From Pisaster brevispinus (taxonomy: Eukaryota; Echinodermata; Asteroidea; Forcipulatida; Asteriidae): a stretch of DNA of 64,000 nt. Made by a program: the position numbers and the translations under genes. Location of the stretch: the NCBI GenBank assembly GCA_023634235.1, contig JAMKCF010000001.1, positions 4,962,758-5,026,757 of the forward strand, in the 5' to 3' direction. Below the pieces are notes generated by a model, which was given only the letters and a program-made list of their open reading frames with translations, had not been told where the DNA came from and made no database searches. Shown here in pieces: positions 34,618-48,706 of this stretch. Within the stretch, counting starts at the first letter, position 1. Every line of letters begins with the position of its first letter.

Positions 34618-34775
34618 AACTCGGTGGTCTAGTTGGTAAGACACTGCTCTAGATTTGCAAAGGGCGTGGGTTCGAATCCCACCCGAGTAATATGGCTGTG
34701 ATTTGTTTGTTTTCACAGAACTCGGGAAAGTACTGAGTATACAGTGCTAACACACATCTGTGTAATGGTAAAACC
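34618..34775 (+). repeat. tRNA-derived SINE, family S1, best copy
   Basis: The tRNA-like head AACTCGGTGGTCTAGTTGGT AAG... has a D-arm GTCT/AGAC and a perfect box B arm (GTGGG TTCGAAT CCCAC), and 3' CCGAGT pairs with 5' ACTCGG. The anticodon stem is poor, so a functional tRNA is unlikely. The tail has ACTCGGGAAAGTACTGAG and ACAGTGCTAACACAC, shared with fragments at 23.0 and 15.4 kb. It ends in an ACAACATCAACAACAGC stretch. Confidence 0.75.
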
Positions 34776-35089
34776 AAAATTAACAACATCAACAACAGCA
34801 TACAAGGTACATACTTATTACTGCACACATTGTTTTACCGCAAACTGAATGTACCTCACCATGCAATGCATCAAAACCAAATACAACCATGTCGTTGATC
34901 AAACGTAGGTACCAGTTTGAGAGTGATGTAGTGATGTTCATTTTATGATAAATATAGCATAACTGAATAAAGTAAGGCTAATATTTAACGACTCTACCAT
35001 ATCTTGTTTCGATAAGGACATGAACACTAGAGTCATAAATAGCGCATAAATTGTTCACCCGCCCCTTTAAATATCAGCGGGGAAAAAAA

Positions 35090-35330
35090 GGGTAGCGCCT
35101 CCTAGCAACTGTAACAAACACTGCACTTTTATTTTGACATGAGGAGTGTAGTTCACGGGGAGTATCTTTTGCTGAAATCTAACATTTGACTCCGTCTTGA
35201 TTAACTGAAGGGGTGCCAAAGCGGTAACATAGATGTAAACAACGCGATCAATGTTGTACTCTAACATGGTTAAAGGAGAGCAGGGGTATTATTGATTACG
35301 AACATGGAGTCAGATAATGGAAAGCCACTC
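35090..35330. repeat. Dispersed direct repeat R1, copy 1
   Basis: Shared phrases with 36575-36800 in the same order: AGCAACTGNAACAAACACTG, GAGTATCTTTTGCTGAAAT, TGACTCCNTCTT, GATCAATGTTGTACT, AAAGGAGAGCAGGG. No conserved reading frame between copies, so this is a non-coding repeat of unknown class. Confidence 0.65.
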
Positions 35331-35429
35331 TTCACTGGATTCATCTGCATCCATTACACTAGGAAAATATATGCCGACTACAATGCAAACGCTGTAGTTT
35401 ACCTTTAATGAAGGGATACGTAATTATTC

Positions 35430-35946
35430 CTAAACCCTCAGTGACACCGTCGTCCACTTATTGAGTAACAGTTTTTAATTACAAAGTCATTAGTCCGCCA
35501 TTTTGTTTTTAATCTAAAAAGATTCAAGTTCTACAACTGCACCTAGCCAAATAGCATGCCAAATGTCTTATCACTACCCGGAGTTTGTTTTTAACTAACA
35601 CAATCCAACATTGACCTGCTCTCCAGGAATTCCCATAGGAATTGTACAGCAATTACTCATCCTTGCTAAGTTGTGTACACAAAGGGCGTTAGTCGAAGAA
35701 ATGGTTGATTGAGCAGAAAGAGACATGTGGGCTCATCTTTCTCAAAATACAATTTTGCTTGAATTGATTTTATTTAGTAAAAATGGTCTATATCTAATGC
35801 TTAGGCTATTTTAAAAGTGATTGGGTGATTTAAAAGGTATTTGGTTCTTCACAGAAATGTATTACACGCTAAAATCAAACTGTTACTCAACAAGTAAGGC
35901 ATGGCGAAATGGTGTGATTTTTTTTTATGGTGTCACGCAGAGTAAA
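35430..35946. repeat. MITE family A, full-length copy
   Basis: The left end is TAAACCCTCAGTGACACCGT then CACTTATTGAGTAACAGTTT. The right end is AAACTGTTACTCAACAAGTA ... GGTGTCACGCAGAGT. The 20-bp inner arms are near-perfect inverse copies. The core matches copies at 3.7 and 57.5 kb. No ORF. Confidence 0.82.
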
Positions 35947-36574
35947 GCAACCGATTTCTATGATTTTTTCCCCCGATTTAAAACAGTCAGCCTAGTAATT
36001 TTGGACCAAGCAACAAATCATTCGGGGTTTATTATCTTACTAGTGTGTACGGTATGGTTAAAGGCAATGATAATGTGTCAGTATGTGCTGAGAGCGGCCC
36101 TCATGGACTGGTTTTTCATAAATATAAGCACAATGCATCCTAGAAGTTTATCACCGAGTCAAAGAGTGAACATTCTGCCTTAAGTTTCCAATGTTGTCCG
36201 CTATTTAGAATCGAGTACACTACGTAACACCAAAAGAGAAGCTTCAAGCTTTGACATCAAACACAGACCTTAATATCTCAATTTTTAGCAATGGCAGTAG
36301 ACCTCCATGCTTCCAGTATTATAGTAGTCTCGTTGTTCCTACTCAGGACATTAGTGCCAAGTTTGTAGGTCTTTAGACTCCATTCCATACACCTTACACA
36401 TCCCACTGTATAAACAAGGAGCACCAGACACTGGTCAAGCATGCCCGACGATGGGGCACTTTATTCTAACTCAAGAACAAACCCTCTTGCTTAAAACCAT
36501 CCACGAATATTTTTGCAATGTTTAATTCAAATGTATTTTTAATGATGTGCAAAACAATCACAACACCCTGGAGC

Positions 36575-36800
36575 CCGTAAGCAACTGCAACAAACACTGC
36601 ACTGCACTTTATAGTGAGTTAAGTAGTGTAGGTATACAAAGAGTATCTTTTGCTGAAATTAACAAATGACTCCATCTTTAATGGAGGGATGCTACGGTGG
36701 TAACGTGTATGCTGAGAACATGATCAATGTTGTACTATACAGTAATGAAAGGAGAGCAGGGATCATCATCAAAGAGAAATATGGAACCAGATATCAGATG
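36575..36800. repeat. Dispersed direct repeat R1, copy 2
   Basis: Matches 35090-35330 in the same orientation. A 73-residue frame here is not conserved in the other copy. Confidence 0.65.
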
Positions 36801-36899
36801 TTGCAATGTATTAATTTCATTCCTGAAACCATCCTATCAAATTTATGTGGTGTATTGTTTAACTCAAATGTATTAAAAAATATGTAAAAACCCTTTCCT

Positions 36900-39800
36900 A
36901 ATAAGGTTATACACGCTGTCAAAAGTAGTTTTGGGTTTTACAATAAATAACCTGTGAAAGTCAGGGAGTAGGAAAACAAGTATCAGGTAAGGAGTAGGCC
37001 TACCCCCCCGTTTAAAACCAACGTTTGTCTTTAATTTGATTCAAATGGAGCAGCAGCAATTGTATTATGTATTCGTAAAGGCAGGCCAAGTGACAAACGT
37101 CCTTACTTCCTTAATTTCGAAACGACGGTCGAGCATTTTACTTTGTTAACCTAATGGACTAGAATAAGGGCAACTCAAGCAGTTAATGCCATAAAGTCGA
37201 GCGTTGAATAATGCAGGCTGTTGGCCAGAAATTAAATAGGGCTGTAATGTACAAAATAACATGAGGAGAACGCACAAATTAAGTCAGCAATTTTGTTGTT
37301 GGTTCTATTTTGTTTGTTTCCAGATCTAAAGCATGGACAAAACAACTCAGTCAAAACCAACCTTCACGACCTACAACGTCTAAAATTGATTATTTCAGCA
37401 ACATTTAACATGAAATCTTACGTAGTACCGTATTAACTTGACGTCTGTACCACTGCAATTGGAAAAATCCTCGTCTAAAATACGGCCAGTTTAGTTGATT
37501 ACCTTCGTACACGGATTTATTATTTTCTAATCAAAATGCTGAAACAGTTATTGGTAGATTGCTGGGCAATTTTTGAACTTTGATTAATACACATGTTCAC
37601 CGTCTTTTCGGCCCCTCTCTCAATATATATATCTGTCTTAATTACTTATGCGATAGCACGACCGTGCGTTTAATCCCTGATCCAAGGCCTCCTCATAATA
37701 TAATAAAAATCGATACGAATACATTTTTCGTCATCATTCGAAAACTACTTATGTGTTTCTTCACCTAGCTCAGTGCAACGTTGTGTTAACGATGGGTGGA
37801 AAGTCAATGAATACATTAGTTCCAATCAACATTTTTAGGTTCATACAAAGACGATCAATAACGGAAACGGTATGGCAATGGAGCGTGTCGGTTGGCATTG
37901 GTTTCGAGTTGTCTGTTAGTGAAGTTTTTTTTGTCTCTGGAGACTACCGCTAAATATATAATCTCGAACGCACTCACGTGAATTGGTAAACAATACTGTG
38001 GAAAAACATGAGCATGTTCCATGTCATCAATGCTCACAAAGTACATGGCTCCTGTATTTCACCAAAACCAGAGAAAGGAACAGATAAAAAGCGAGGCTAT
38101 GAATATTAAGACCAAAAATGTGTATGTTGGCGTTACAGATGACCAGAAACTGATTTGTTTTACACAAGTAAGAATTCCAACGCCGTAGGGGTAAATTGCT
38201 CGATTTTGAACCATCTGAAAAAAAATATCCGTACTTCACTGTTTAATCGATGTTGTCTTGGTTATTTCGGAAGAAATCCTATTGCCGATAGTGCCGGGGA
38301 TGTTTATTCGTAACATGGCAATGTATGCCAGGCATCACGCTCTAAGTGTCACCTTCTGCCCCAGCTAGCGATTTTAAAGGAGTGCATATTAAAAATAGCT
38401 ACAATAGAGCACCTGAAAATGCAACAAATGCACATATTAAGTAGGTGCCCAAATCGCGTCAACAAAGAACAGTTTACATAAAAAAAGAAAAAAACACACA
38501 ACACAAACAAACCTAACATAAACGTTACCTTATGGGCAATTAAATTGAGGTGGGTTTTTTAGGTATTTTTGAAAAAAAAAGTTTAATGACGAAACAGAGT
38601 GAATGTTGTTAGGAAGGCTGTTCCTAAGACAAGGGTCAGTAATACGGAAATATTACTTATATCCCAGGAGCATGAAGAACCCAGTTCGGTCCGATGGTTT
38701 TGACTTGCTGAACGAAGACCAACTGTGTCAAAAGCCAGTAAACATTGCATAAACGAAAGGGAATATGACTGTGAAGAGCGTCGAGATCGTGTATTTTGGG
38801 TTGGCACATTTGAACAATATAAAGCGTTTGCTATAAAGGTTGCAATGTTTTTTTTTTATGAAATGGATATGGTTGGACAGACAATTTTACCGCTGGTAAT
38901 TGTTAATTTTACTTAGTGGACTCTGGTCCGTCATTTGTATGGAGTCAACAATGTTGTTCTACAAAATGGCGGACTTTGTTACTTCATCCACGAAGTAAAA
39001 GTAAACCCATACAATGTCGATATATTATTGTGTGGATCATTGTATTGTACTTTTAAGACATCTTTTCAACCATATTATTATTTTTTTTTTAACATAAATT
39101 TTTATGCCAAAAGCGCCCAATCCGAAGTTTCCATTTTCCTTTAAAAAGAGATTTGAGCCAAGGAGTGTACTTTGGCAACACATTCCTCAATGGCATAAAT
39201 GAAGCATATAGAGGGTAGGGGAAACAGTTGCAACTGGTGCTCATTCTGGCCCTCAGTTTCCTTCTCTTGTTCGATTTTTGTTTTCTTAAATAAATATATA
39301 TATATATCTATAAACAACAAAACTTACCTGGGAAAATTGTATTTAAAAGGTGGTAGCACTTTTTAGACATATATAAAATGTATTATGCATATTATATATG
39401 TCCAACCCTTTGGACTCAAAATAAACACTGGTCTTACATAACTTCACATCAACCTCCTTTCACTTTAGATTGCTAATTTATTTGATGTAAAATAAATACA
39501 GTTACTGCAAATAATACGTTTTCTCCACTTCTATATCACAATAAGTTATAAAACATCAACCCGTTATCAACCTATTTCTTTTTGCAGAGGATTTAGAAAC
39601 CCACGCTCTTTGCAGGTACCTCTTGTCTATTTATATGTTTTTATTGTATTGTTTTTTTCACACTGATTCTGTTATTAAATGATTTCTTATATCTTGCCTA
39701 CTGTTGGTAGTTGCATTTTCCTGATGTGGCTTGCCCTCCATAATTACCCTTATATGCTTCCCGCATTGTAATGCCTACAATGCGGTACCACCTTTATGGT

Positions 39801-41150
39801 CCAGTGATCCAGCCTTTTACACTGACCATCCTTGTTTCCTCACTACTTCACTTTGATTGGTTCCTAGCCACCCCAATGTTTGCAAATGTATAACTCTGAT
39901 TGGCTATAATCTCCCGCTTTTTTCTGGATACTCTCCCTTAACCCTTTGCTCCTCTTTTGCTATAAATGGATATGTTTGTGTTTGTCCTTGGTTATGCCTC
40001 CGATGAAGGTCAGAGGTGGTAGCGTCTTTAAGACATCGCCGAAAATTTGCAGCAGAGTACTTTATAACACACTCTCAAAAGTTCATGGAATTGAAAAAAA
40101 AAATGTAAAGACACAAAACTGGTCAACAGGCCAATGCCCAAACTACAGTATTGGGATTCGTCTGTCCCGCCAACAGACAATTATTAGCTGCAAATTACAC
40201 AAGTCTAACCTGCTGGCATCGGCAAAGTATTGACATTTATAAGAGACAGGCGGCCAAAACGTTACGCATGTAAAACATTACACTAAATAACGAAAGACAA
40301 AACAATAAATAACTAAATGTCAAAAACAAAATAACAGTCCCATTACAATTATAACACGCACCATTAAGTACATTGGTTTTTATCTTATGCAAGAGCCGAG
40401 TTTCCGTTTTCTGCATTGTATGCAATGGTGTATATGACATTCCACAGATAGGGACTGCAAAGGGTGAAAACACACACCATCAACTAACCAACTTCTATGA
40501 CGGGAAGAAACAGTGACGGAGCTCGATTAGGTCGGCAACCAAAGTCACCACAATTTGTGAGCAACTTGTAACAAACGGTTGAAGTCAGTGAGTTTATGAT
40601 GCTGACGATGATCACGAACTGAAAATTTTAACAATTACAAACACTTCCAAGAAAATATAATACAAATTCTCAGCTTGTTTTCTTTTAAAACAACCAACAT
40701 AAAAAAAATAATAATAACTATGATCTCTCTTTACTATGAATCAAATATTTTGTACGAAGTGATAATTGTTGTTTGTGCTCCTGTAAAAACGCGATTTGAT
40801 TACGTAAAAACAGACGTAGATACCTTAAACGTGATTTAAATCCGTAATGACGACTTTGAAATAGTAATGTATAATTTATTTCCAAAACCTTCACCCCCCC
40901 CCCATAAAAAAAATAAAAAAATAAAAAAATAAATAAAATAAAAAAAAATAAAAATAAAATACAGCGAACTAAAATTTCGAATACGCGCTCGAGATACTTC
41001 ACAACCTTTTTCCATCTTTATCAGATTATTGAGAAGAGGTATTATTACCGGTAGATGCATACATTATTCAAATCTGACATGATCTTCAAGCTCCATTCCC
41101 ACGCCTTTGGAGTCCACTGTCGGCAATGGTTTATACAATAAGCCAATTTC
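36900..41150. other. Intergenic stretch without recognisable genes
   Basis: I see only AT-rich sequence, poly-A/T runs, a T/A-rich run at 40895-40962 and short unconvincing ORFs. No element with clear termini was found. Confidence 0.45.
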
Positions 41151-41649
41151 CTACTTGAATGTCCTTGAAACCGAAGAGCCAGGAAAAGGGGACAATCGAA
41201 TTTGATTTCGTTTTTCCCTTCTTGTCTTCTTCTTTATATTCGTCTTCTTCTTCTCCATCTTTCTCCCATTGTTGTTATAAAGTAAGACGAAACTATCGCC
41301 AGGAACTAGATCCAAGTTGTTATTGTTTGTCTTTTATTAAGGGGTTGCAGAAGCGTATATCCGGACGGACGTTGTTAACTTGGACCGCGCTCTGAATGCT
41401 GATGTCGATACACTCATTTTCCTGTTCTGAGCAACTAATACTTCCGAAAGGTCTCCGGTCAGCTTGTCGTGACTTTCTAAAAATATTTTCGGTTCGTCAG
41501 TTTGTAATTTGATTTGTTAGCGGCAAGGACTAAAGTGATATTGGACCCGGGCTCGTGAGAAGGGATTTTGTTTGTAACATACTACTTCGCTCGATGTTTA
41601 TTTCTGGTTGTTACTGGTTGTTTGTTATGTGTTTTTGTTGTTGGGGTGT

Positions 41650-41870
41650 TGGGGTGTTTGTTTGTTTGTTTGTTTGTTTTTTGTTTGTTTGTTTGTTTGT
41701 TTGTTTGTTTTTTGCTTGTGTTTTATCGTTTATTGTTGTTGTTTTTTCATCTGTTTGGGTTTATATATGTTTAATGTAGTGTTTATGTAGTGTGTGATGT
41801 TTTTTGTTATGGGTTGTTTGTTTGTTGGGGGGGGTGTTTGTTTGTTTGTTTGCTTGTGTGTTATTAGGGG
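41650..41870. repeat. (GTTT)n/(TTTG)n low-complexity block
   Basis: Imperfect GTTT repeats with TTTTTG interruptions. The Cys/Val/Phe-rich frames (CLFVCLFV) are artefacts of this block. Confidence 0.85.
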
Positions 41871-42487
41871 GTTTGTTCTGTTTTTGTATGTTTAATGCAG
41901 TTTTTTGTGTTGGGGTGCCTGTTCGTTTGTTTGATTTCGTTCTTCTTTAAAATAAGTTCCTACGAAGCCTTTCAGGGGTTGGTTAAAACCAAAATGCAGA
42001 TACATAAATAGTATAGAAGGGATGGAAAACTGAAGGGAATTGTGTTTGTTTATTTGATTGGGACTTTTGTTCCTCTTGAAAATTTGTTTTCTCTTCACCC
42101 GATCCATTAGGGCCTCCATATATTCTGCCAAGAAAACAAGAGATTGTATTTTCCAATGCGTACAATATAAAGATATTAACCAAACAAATAAAAAACTAAC
42201 TAGATAAATAGGTTAATAAAAAGCAGTTAAATAAATATGCTAGGACCGATTTTTGTGTCAATGGTGTCCTGACAATGTTAATTTACCATTGAACTATGTT
42301 TTTGCATTGATTCAAGGAATTCAAAAGCTTTTATTTTTAACATTGTTTACAACGTATTAAAAGAGACAGGACAAAACTTGGCAAATTAAACGACATGGAT
42401 CTGAATATTTTATCAGCAGGAGGCTAAGTGCGTTTCCGTGGTAGAATCGCATACATGGATCCCACGTATTCGCAACCATTGCCTGCG

Positions 42488-42664
42488 GCAGCTTGAACAT
42501 TATTTCAAGTGGACGTGACATGGATGCGATTCAAACGGAAATCAACGGAAATGCAGGACGATGCGCACGGAAAACAGCACTATTATGAATCCAACTCGGA
42601 TTATGGAAACACTGGAAACCAGCACGAGTGGCTGTTGTACCATCATCATAGGGATGCGCACAAT
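42488..42664 (+). other. Open, moderately GC-rich stretch of unknown nature
   Basis: The plus frame reads MRFKRKSTEMQDDAHGKQHY, then ESNSDYGNTGNQHEWLL, then HHHRDAHN and a stop. It follows a weak acceptor-like CAAG. The opposite strand is also open for 101 residues. Composition differs from the AT-rich surroundings, but neither frame resembles a known family. Confidence 0.2.
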
Positions 42665-42924
42665 TGACCTGCGGGCACCAACCTCTGCGAGGAGTATCGA
42701 ATTCGATAACGTTAAAGGTGGGGTCATGTAAAGTACTCCTGCCATTAATGACTGAAAACGAAAACGCACTCGGTGAGAAGTACTGCAGCTGTTGATAGTA
42801 TAAATTATTTGTAAAGAGTATTTCCTTTGGGGCCATTGGTCGGAAATGTGTTCACCCTAAAACATTTCAGTTAGTAGAACAAAATATTCAGCTAAAAAAC
42901 TAAAACAGGGCCAGAAACAACATT

Positions 42925-42925
<1 letters not shown>

Positions 42926-42963
<38 letters not shown>

Positions 42964-43272
42964 AATAACTTGTGTACGGTGCTCTTAACCGCTCGGCCAC
43001 GACAACCCACAGTCCGCCGTATTAGACTATCACCGCTAGATTGTTCAGAGTTGCGATCATATATGCTTTCTGATTGCAACGTTGCAGTACGCAAAACGCT
43101 GTAAGTACGCTGAGGTCACGCACACGTTTTTACGCAAACAAAACAGCTGTGATCCAATGATCTGCTTCCCTTTTGCCTCAGTGAGGCCACTTTTCGTGAG
43201 AGTGACGTCGAATGCAAGGAGTCTAAACTTGTGGTCACAGCTGAGACTACTACAACAACAACAACAACAACC

Positions 43273-43305
<33 letters not shown>

Positions 43306-43350
43306 GCAGTAGCAGCAACAACAACGACGACGGCGACGACGACGACGACA
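42926..43350. repeat. CAA-bracketed repeat unit, copy 1
   Basis: (CAA)12 at about 42926-42960 abuts AATAACTTGTGTACGGTGC, then GCTCTTAACCGCTCGGCCAC (inverse of a tRNA box A), then CAGTCCGCCGTAT. A 139-bp segment (43023-43161) absent from copy 2 follows, then CTGCTTCCCTTTTGCCTCAG through GAGACTACTA, then a second (CAA)n passing into CAG/CGA repeats. Copy 2 lies at 45710-47133. Confidence 0.8.
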
Positions 43351-43734
43351 ATAACAGCAAGAACACGTAAAACATATATTCCAGCTTAGTTAAGCGAAGT
43401 AACAGGCAATAAGAACTCAGGCCGCAACATTCGCGAACGGACATCAACCCTTAGAAATCTGACAAACGCTAAAAGCGTTTATTTATTTATTAGATTTAAA
43501 TGTCTCAGGGTTACATTTTTCAAACGGAAACATTTCCTGGTAGGAAATCTTCTTCAAAATAGTGTACACTGTCAAGAGATGCAGTGCCTATCACCAGACA
43601 AGTTTTTTTTTTTTTTTTTTTTGGTTATCATGTTGTGGGGCAATTACAAACTATATTGATTGACCCTTCAATATTTCGATTTTTTCGCTCACTTATGACT
43701 CACCTGCCTTAATACCAGCAGTTTACACTGCTCA

Positions 43735-44270
43735 AAACTAGTTCCAATTTTACAAACACACACACAACTCATGTCTAAGTGGAAATCATTATCTGCAAAA
43801 TCCCCGTCCGTAGATCATTACTGACTGCAGGCTTGCGTCAAGTAACTACAATCTGGAAAGCTGGTCTATTAGGACAGCTGAAGACAAAGCTTCGCCTTGG
43901 AGCAGTACAAAGAGTTTTTATATATGGCTGAGAAAGAAAAAGGACCGTTACAGGAAGAACCTTAGTCCCTAGATGATTGACTATGATTGACAAACCGAGG
44001 ACTGTCCCCGATATGTCATTTTCCCTGATCCCTTTTGTTAAAGTCCTTAGTTTGAATGCGTAGACATGTTCAAAAACACAACTTATGACTCTTTGGAAAT
44101 CACTTTACAGCAAAATCCCCGTCTTGGGTTACTGACTGTTACTGACTGCAGGCTTGCAACAAGTAAATACAATCCGGAAATCTGGTCTATCAGGACAGCT
44201 AAAGACAAAGCTTTTCCTTGGAGCAGTACAACGAGTTTGGCTGAGAAAAAAAAAAAAACAACAACTAGAA
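43735..44270. repeat. Tandem direct duplication, ~320-bp offset
   Basis: 43740-43940 and 44065-44255 share ATCCCCGTC, TACTGACTGCAGGCTTG, AAGCTGGTCTAT/AATCTGGTCTAT, AGGACAGCTRAAGACAAAGC and CTTGGAGCAGTACAA. The copies have diverged by scattered substitutions. A poly-T run lies at 43604-43622. No conserved frame. Confidence 0.65.
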
Positions 44271-44984
44271 AACCTTAGTCCATGGGTGATTGCTACACCT
44301 TGCTGACTATATCAGCTCTAGGAGTAGAATGAAACAGCCGCAGCCTCAATGCACTTTTGGACGAGATCTTCCTAAATTCACATCCACAATCTGATGAAGG
44401 AGTTGAAATTGTATGGATATTGCAATAGAGCAACATATCAAAATGGTGTCAGATTTGGTGCTAAATTAGATATAGGCAAAATAAATACCAACTGTGTGAA
44501 GATTCCAACCTGATCTATGAAGTTTTAGGCAACTGCATGTAGGACAGGAACATTTAGAAAGCCGCCACAGTAGTTTTAGATGGACGACGTTGGAGAAAGA
44601 AACATAATTATAAAACAGGAAAATACAAGTGGAGTTCTTTACCTTGGACATAAAGAAACACAACTATAATCAATGTTAGTATTCTCAATTGGGATTGGTA
44701 TTCCTGCGTGGACAGTATTCGCTCCGGTAAATTGTTAATGAACAAAAATGTTAGTGGCCTGACGTTTCGACCATAGCAGAGTCTTTCTCGAAGGCTAAGT
44801 GAAAATACTACAAACAGTGTCAGGTGTACATGTATATAGGATTAAAACAATCAAACCGTGGCAAAAACCAAAGGCATACTTTGCCTTTAAAGAAAGCGAT
44901 TTTTATTTCAAATATCAGGTAAAAACACACTGGAAACAAATTGGTTAATGACTTGGTCATATTTTACTATTTTCTCGCCACAAA

Positions 44985-45140
44985 ACTGGTCCCGCTAACC
45001 CAGAAACGAATCAAGAAGACCCCGAAACGAACCCCACTTCAGGATCAAGACTAATTCTTACCCGGGGCTTTTTTTAGAGCAAAACAAGGAAGGCCAGACT
45101 AGAGTGGGGTTCATCACTCTTTTGGTTCTCCGGGGTTTAT
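44985..45140. repeat. Possible GGGTCA-family remnant
   Basis: It contains AACCCAGAAACGAATCAAGA and AGACCCCGAAACGAACCCC, resembling CCAGAAACGAGTCA at 25085. Weak match. Confidence 0.3.
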
Positions 45141-45674
45141 TACACAGGTAGCTTGATTTCCCGAAGAGAGCAGAATGTCACTCTGCAATGGACGCGGGCG
45201 GATTGCTCGAGATCTTCGCTTCATGTCTTATTGATTTCAAAGGGTGCAAGTATGCGGAACGATGCGCATCCCAATCAGAGGGAAAACAAAGTGCAAGCGA
45301 AAATAGTTGATCACTTGAAAATTGTTCTACCAAAACTTTGTTCTGCCATAATCGCCCGTATTCTCATTTGTTTATTTTTATAATCAATGTATTGGTTCTT
45401 ATTTCCTCATTTTGTTGGTTTGTCTTTTCTTGAGATATACAAAGTATTGCACTGTCAGTCTTAGGAAGTGATTGCGATATATTAATTTCAATCAAAAGAA
45501 CATTCAGAGACTGGTTTGAAAGGGAAGCTGCTGAAAAAAATCAACAAGAACCTGCACTGATCAAATTGATCAAGCGGTGTCCGTCCCTCTACCAAAAGTA
45601 CATGGTTCAGTCCAGTGGGGTAGTCGGGGAGGGGGGGATATAACGCAATAAAATACGGCAATATAACGCAATAC

Positions 45675-45694
45675 TACGGCGATATATCGCCGTA
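45675..45694. repeat. Perfect 20-bp palindrome
   Basis: TACGGCGATATATCGCCGTA is its own reverse complement. It lies between two AATACGGCAATATAACGC-like phrases just outside the tRNA-like SINE head. Confidence 0.85.
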
Positions 45695-45731
45695 AAAAAT
45701 GCGAATATAAGCCACCGTACAAAACTCATGG

Positions 45732-47135
<1,404 letters not shown>

Positions 47136-47139
47136 GTAG

Positions 47140-48555
47140 CACGAAGAAGGAGGTGAATTGTTGACATTTCACTAAGCAATTACGTCTACCTATTGCACAG
47201 GCAATGATGGTATATACACAAATACTGTACTCCACGTTATTGTTGTTGCTGGGATTTTCGGTTGTTTGTTTTGGTTTTTTTTATTCTTTTTTATACATGT
47301 CCTCCCTTGAATTAACTAAACCAAAATACAACAAACTGGCAAGTCTGTTGGGTCCTTAAGGCCATCTTGACGTTGTTAATCCAACTCAAAACCAACACCT
47401 ACTCCAGCAATATACTGCCATAGAATAGCCACTTGTACACAACACCGAGGTTGCATTGTCTCGATACGTACGTACTTAGTTCATCTGTCAAAAAGCGTTC
47501 ATCGAGAGTCCCTTAAGTGCATTTCACAAGCTCTCATCATCCTGTCTGCTTGACGGTTGAATATTCCCTCCCTCCTCTCTACCTTCAACCTAACTTGTTT
47601 TTTTCTTTCTCATCGATTGAGGCTAGCGCTTGTATCAGGGGGTGGTCTGACGTGTCGAGGTGATGAAGCCGAGATCAGAATCTGCCCGGGCACTATCAAC
47701 CTCTGAGCGAGCCTGTCCGGTAATTTGAGTATCGCTTAAAGAGGAGAGGCTTTGCGAACAGAGGGTGAAAGTAAATGATTTCTCTTTTCCCAGAATAATA
47801 TTGGTGTATCCGGTCAGGAAAGTGAACGGACAGGGGGAGGAAATGAGCTCCTTGAGCTTGGAGGATAGTTTCTCTGACGACAACTAGGATTACTCTATGC
47901 AGTTAGTGATGGCCCCCGCATTAGTAATAAAGTTGACTAGTCTAAGAGGTATTATCGGAAGAAACAAAGACTGCAATATTTGTTTGCTTGAAAACCCATA
48001 TAGGCGTGTCACTCCCCGATCTTTATACCAACGATCTAAGGTCCAAATGTTCACCTTAACACCAACCAAGATACATTATATACGTTTTAAGTGCATTTCA
48101 CAACAACATTGTTACATCTAATTGACGTATTCACATGCCCAGCTGTTCTCCAAGAGAGTTTGAGCATTTCTTTATTTATAATCATCATATTTCTGTTAGT
48201 GACAAGAACAATGTATCCACTTATCACAGGGTTCGATATGGCTCGGTATGTATTTGACATGGAAAATCGCTCTAAACCATGCTGACTGATAAACATCTTT
48301 ACGTCCGAACAAAAAACAGTAAACGTAAAACTTGCAACTCTTGGACGTTAACTCCCTTTCCCTCTTTGACATGTGGAATGGTCCAGTCTAGGAAATCATG
48401 GACTTTGAATCTCCTAGATCAATGCACTTAAATAAACTGGCAAGAGAAAAGGGAACTTAATGTTTGTCAGTCGGAAGCCACGAGGATAACTATAGACCAG
48501 TGTGAATGCAATAAACCACAAACACGAAGGCAGCCCTCCACATTCCACGATAAAA
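47140..48555. other. Intergenic stretch without recognisable genes
   Basis: An 82-residue minus frame (47635-47883) is Ser/Thr-rich and unrecognised. Otherwise nothing supportable. Confidence 0.4.
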
Positions 48556-48561
48556 GTGCTT

Positions 48562-48706
48562 GGTACGATTTCACAAAACACTAAAATTCATCGTAAAATC
48601 AGTTGTCAGTGTTGCCTTTGTGATTTGCATTATGATTACTGTTTGCAAAGCATTTAAGACTAATTCGCAGTTAAGATTGATAGTAGCTCTTTGTGAAATC
48701 GAGTCC
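48562..48706. mobile_element. Small MITE family B, copy 1
   Basis: The ends GGTACGATTTCACAAAACAC and TCTTTGTGAAATCGAGTCC are inverse relatives. Its right half, inverted (CACAAAGAGCTA, ATCAATCTTAACTGCGAAT), matches the left half of the element at 63248-63398. About 145 bp, no ORF. Confidence 0.7.

Noticed and set aside
34618..34690. Functional tRNA gene
   Set aside because: Box B and the T arm are good, but the anticodon stem is unpaired and related copies share a long non-tRNA tail, so it is a SINE.
42531..42836. 101-residue minus ORF as a gene
   Set aside because: No family resemblance; the plus strand is also open and neither has clear splice partners.
44743..44800. GGCCTGACGTTTCGACC...AGAGTCTTT motif as a Penelope-like element end
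   Set aside because: The phrase resembles sequences I associate with retroelement ends, but no RT or repeat partner is visible in the window.
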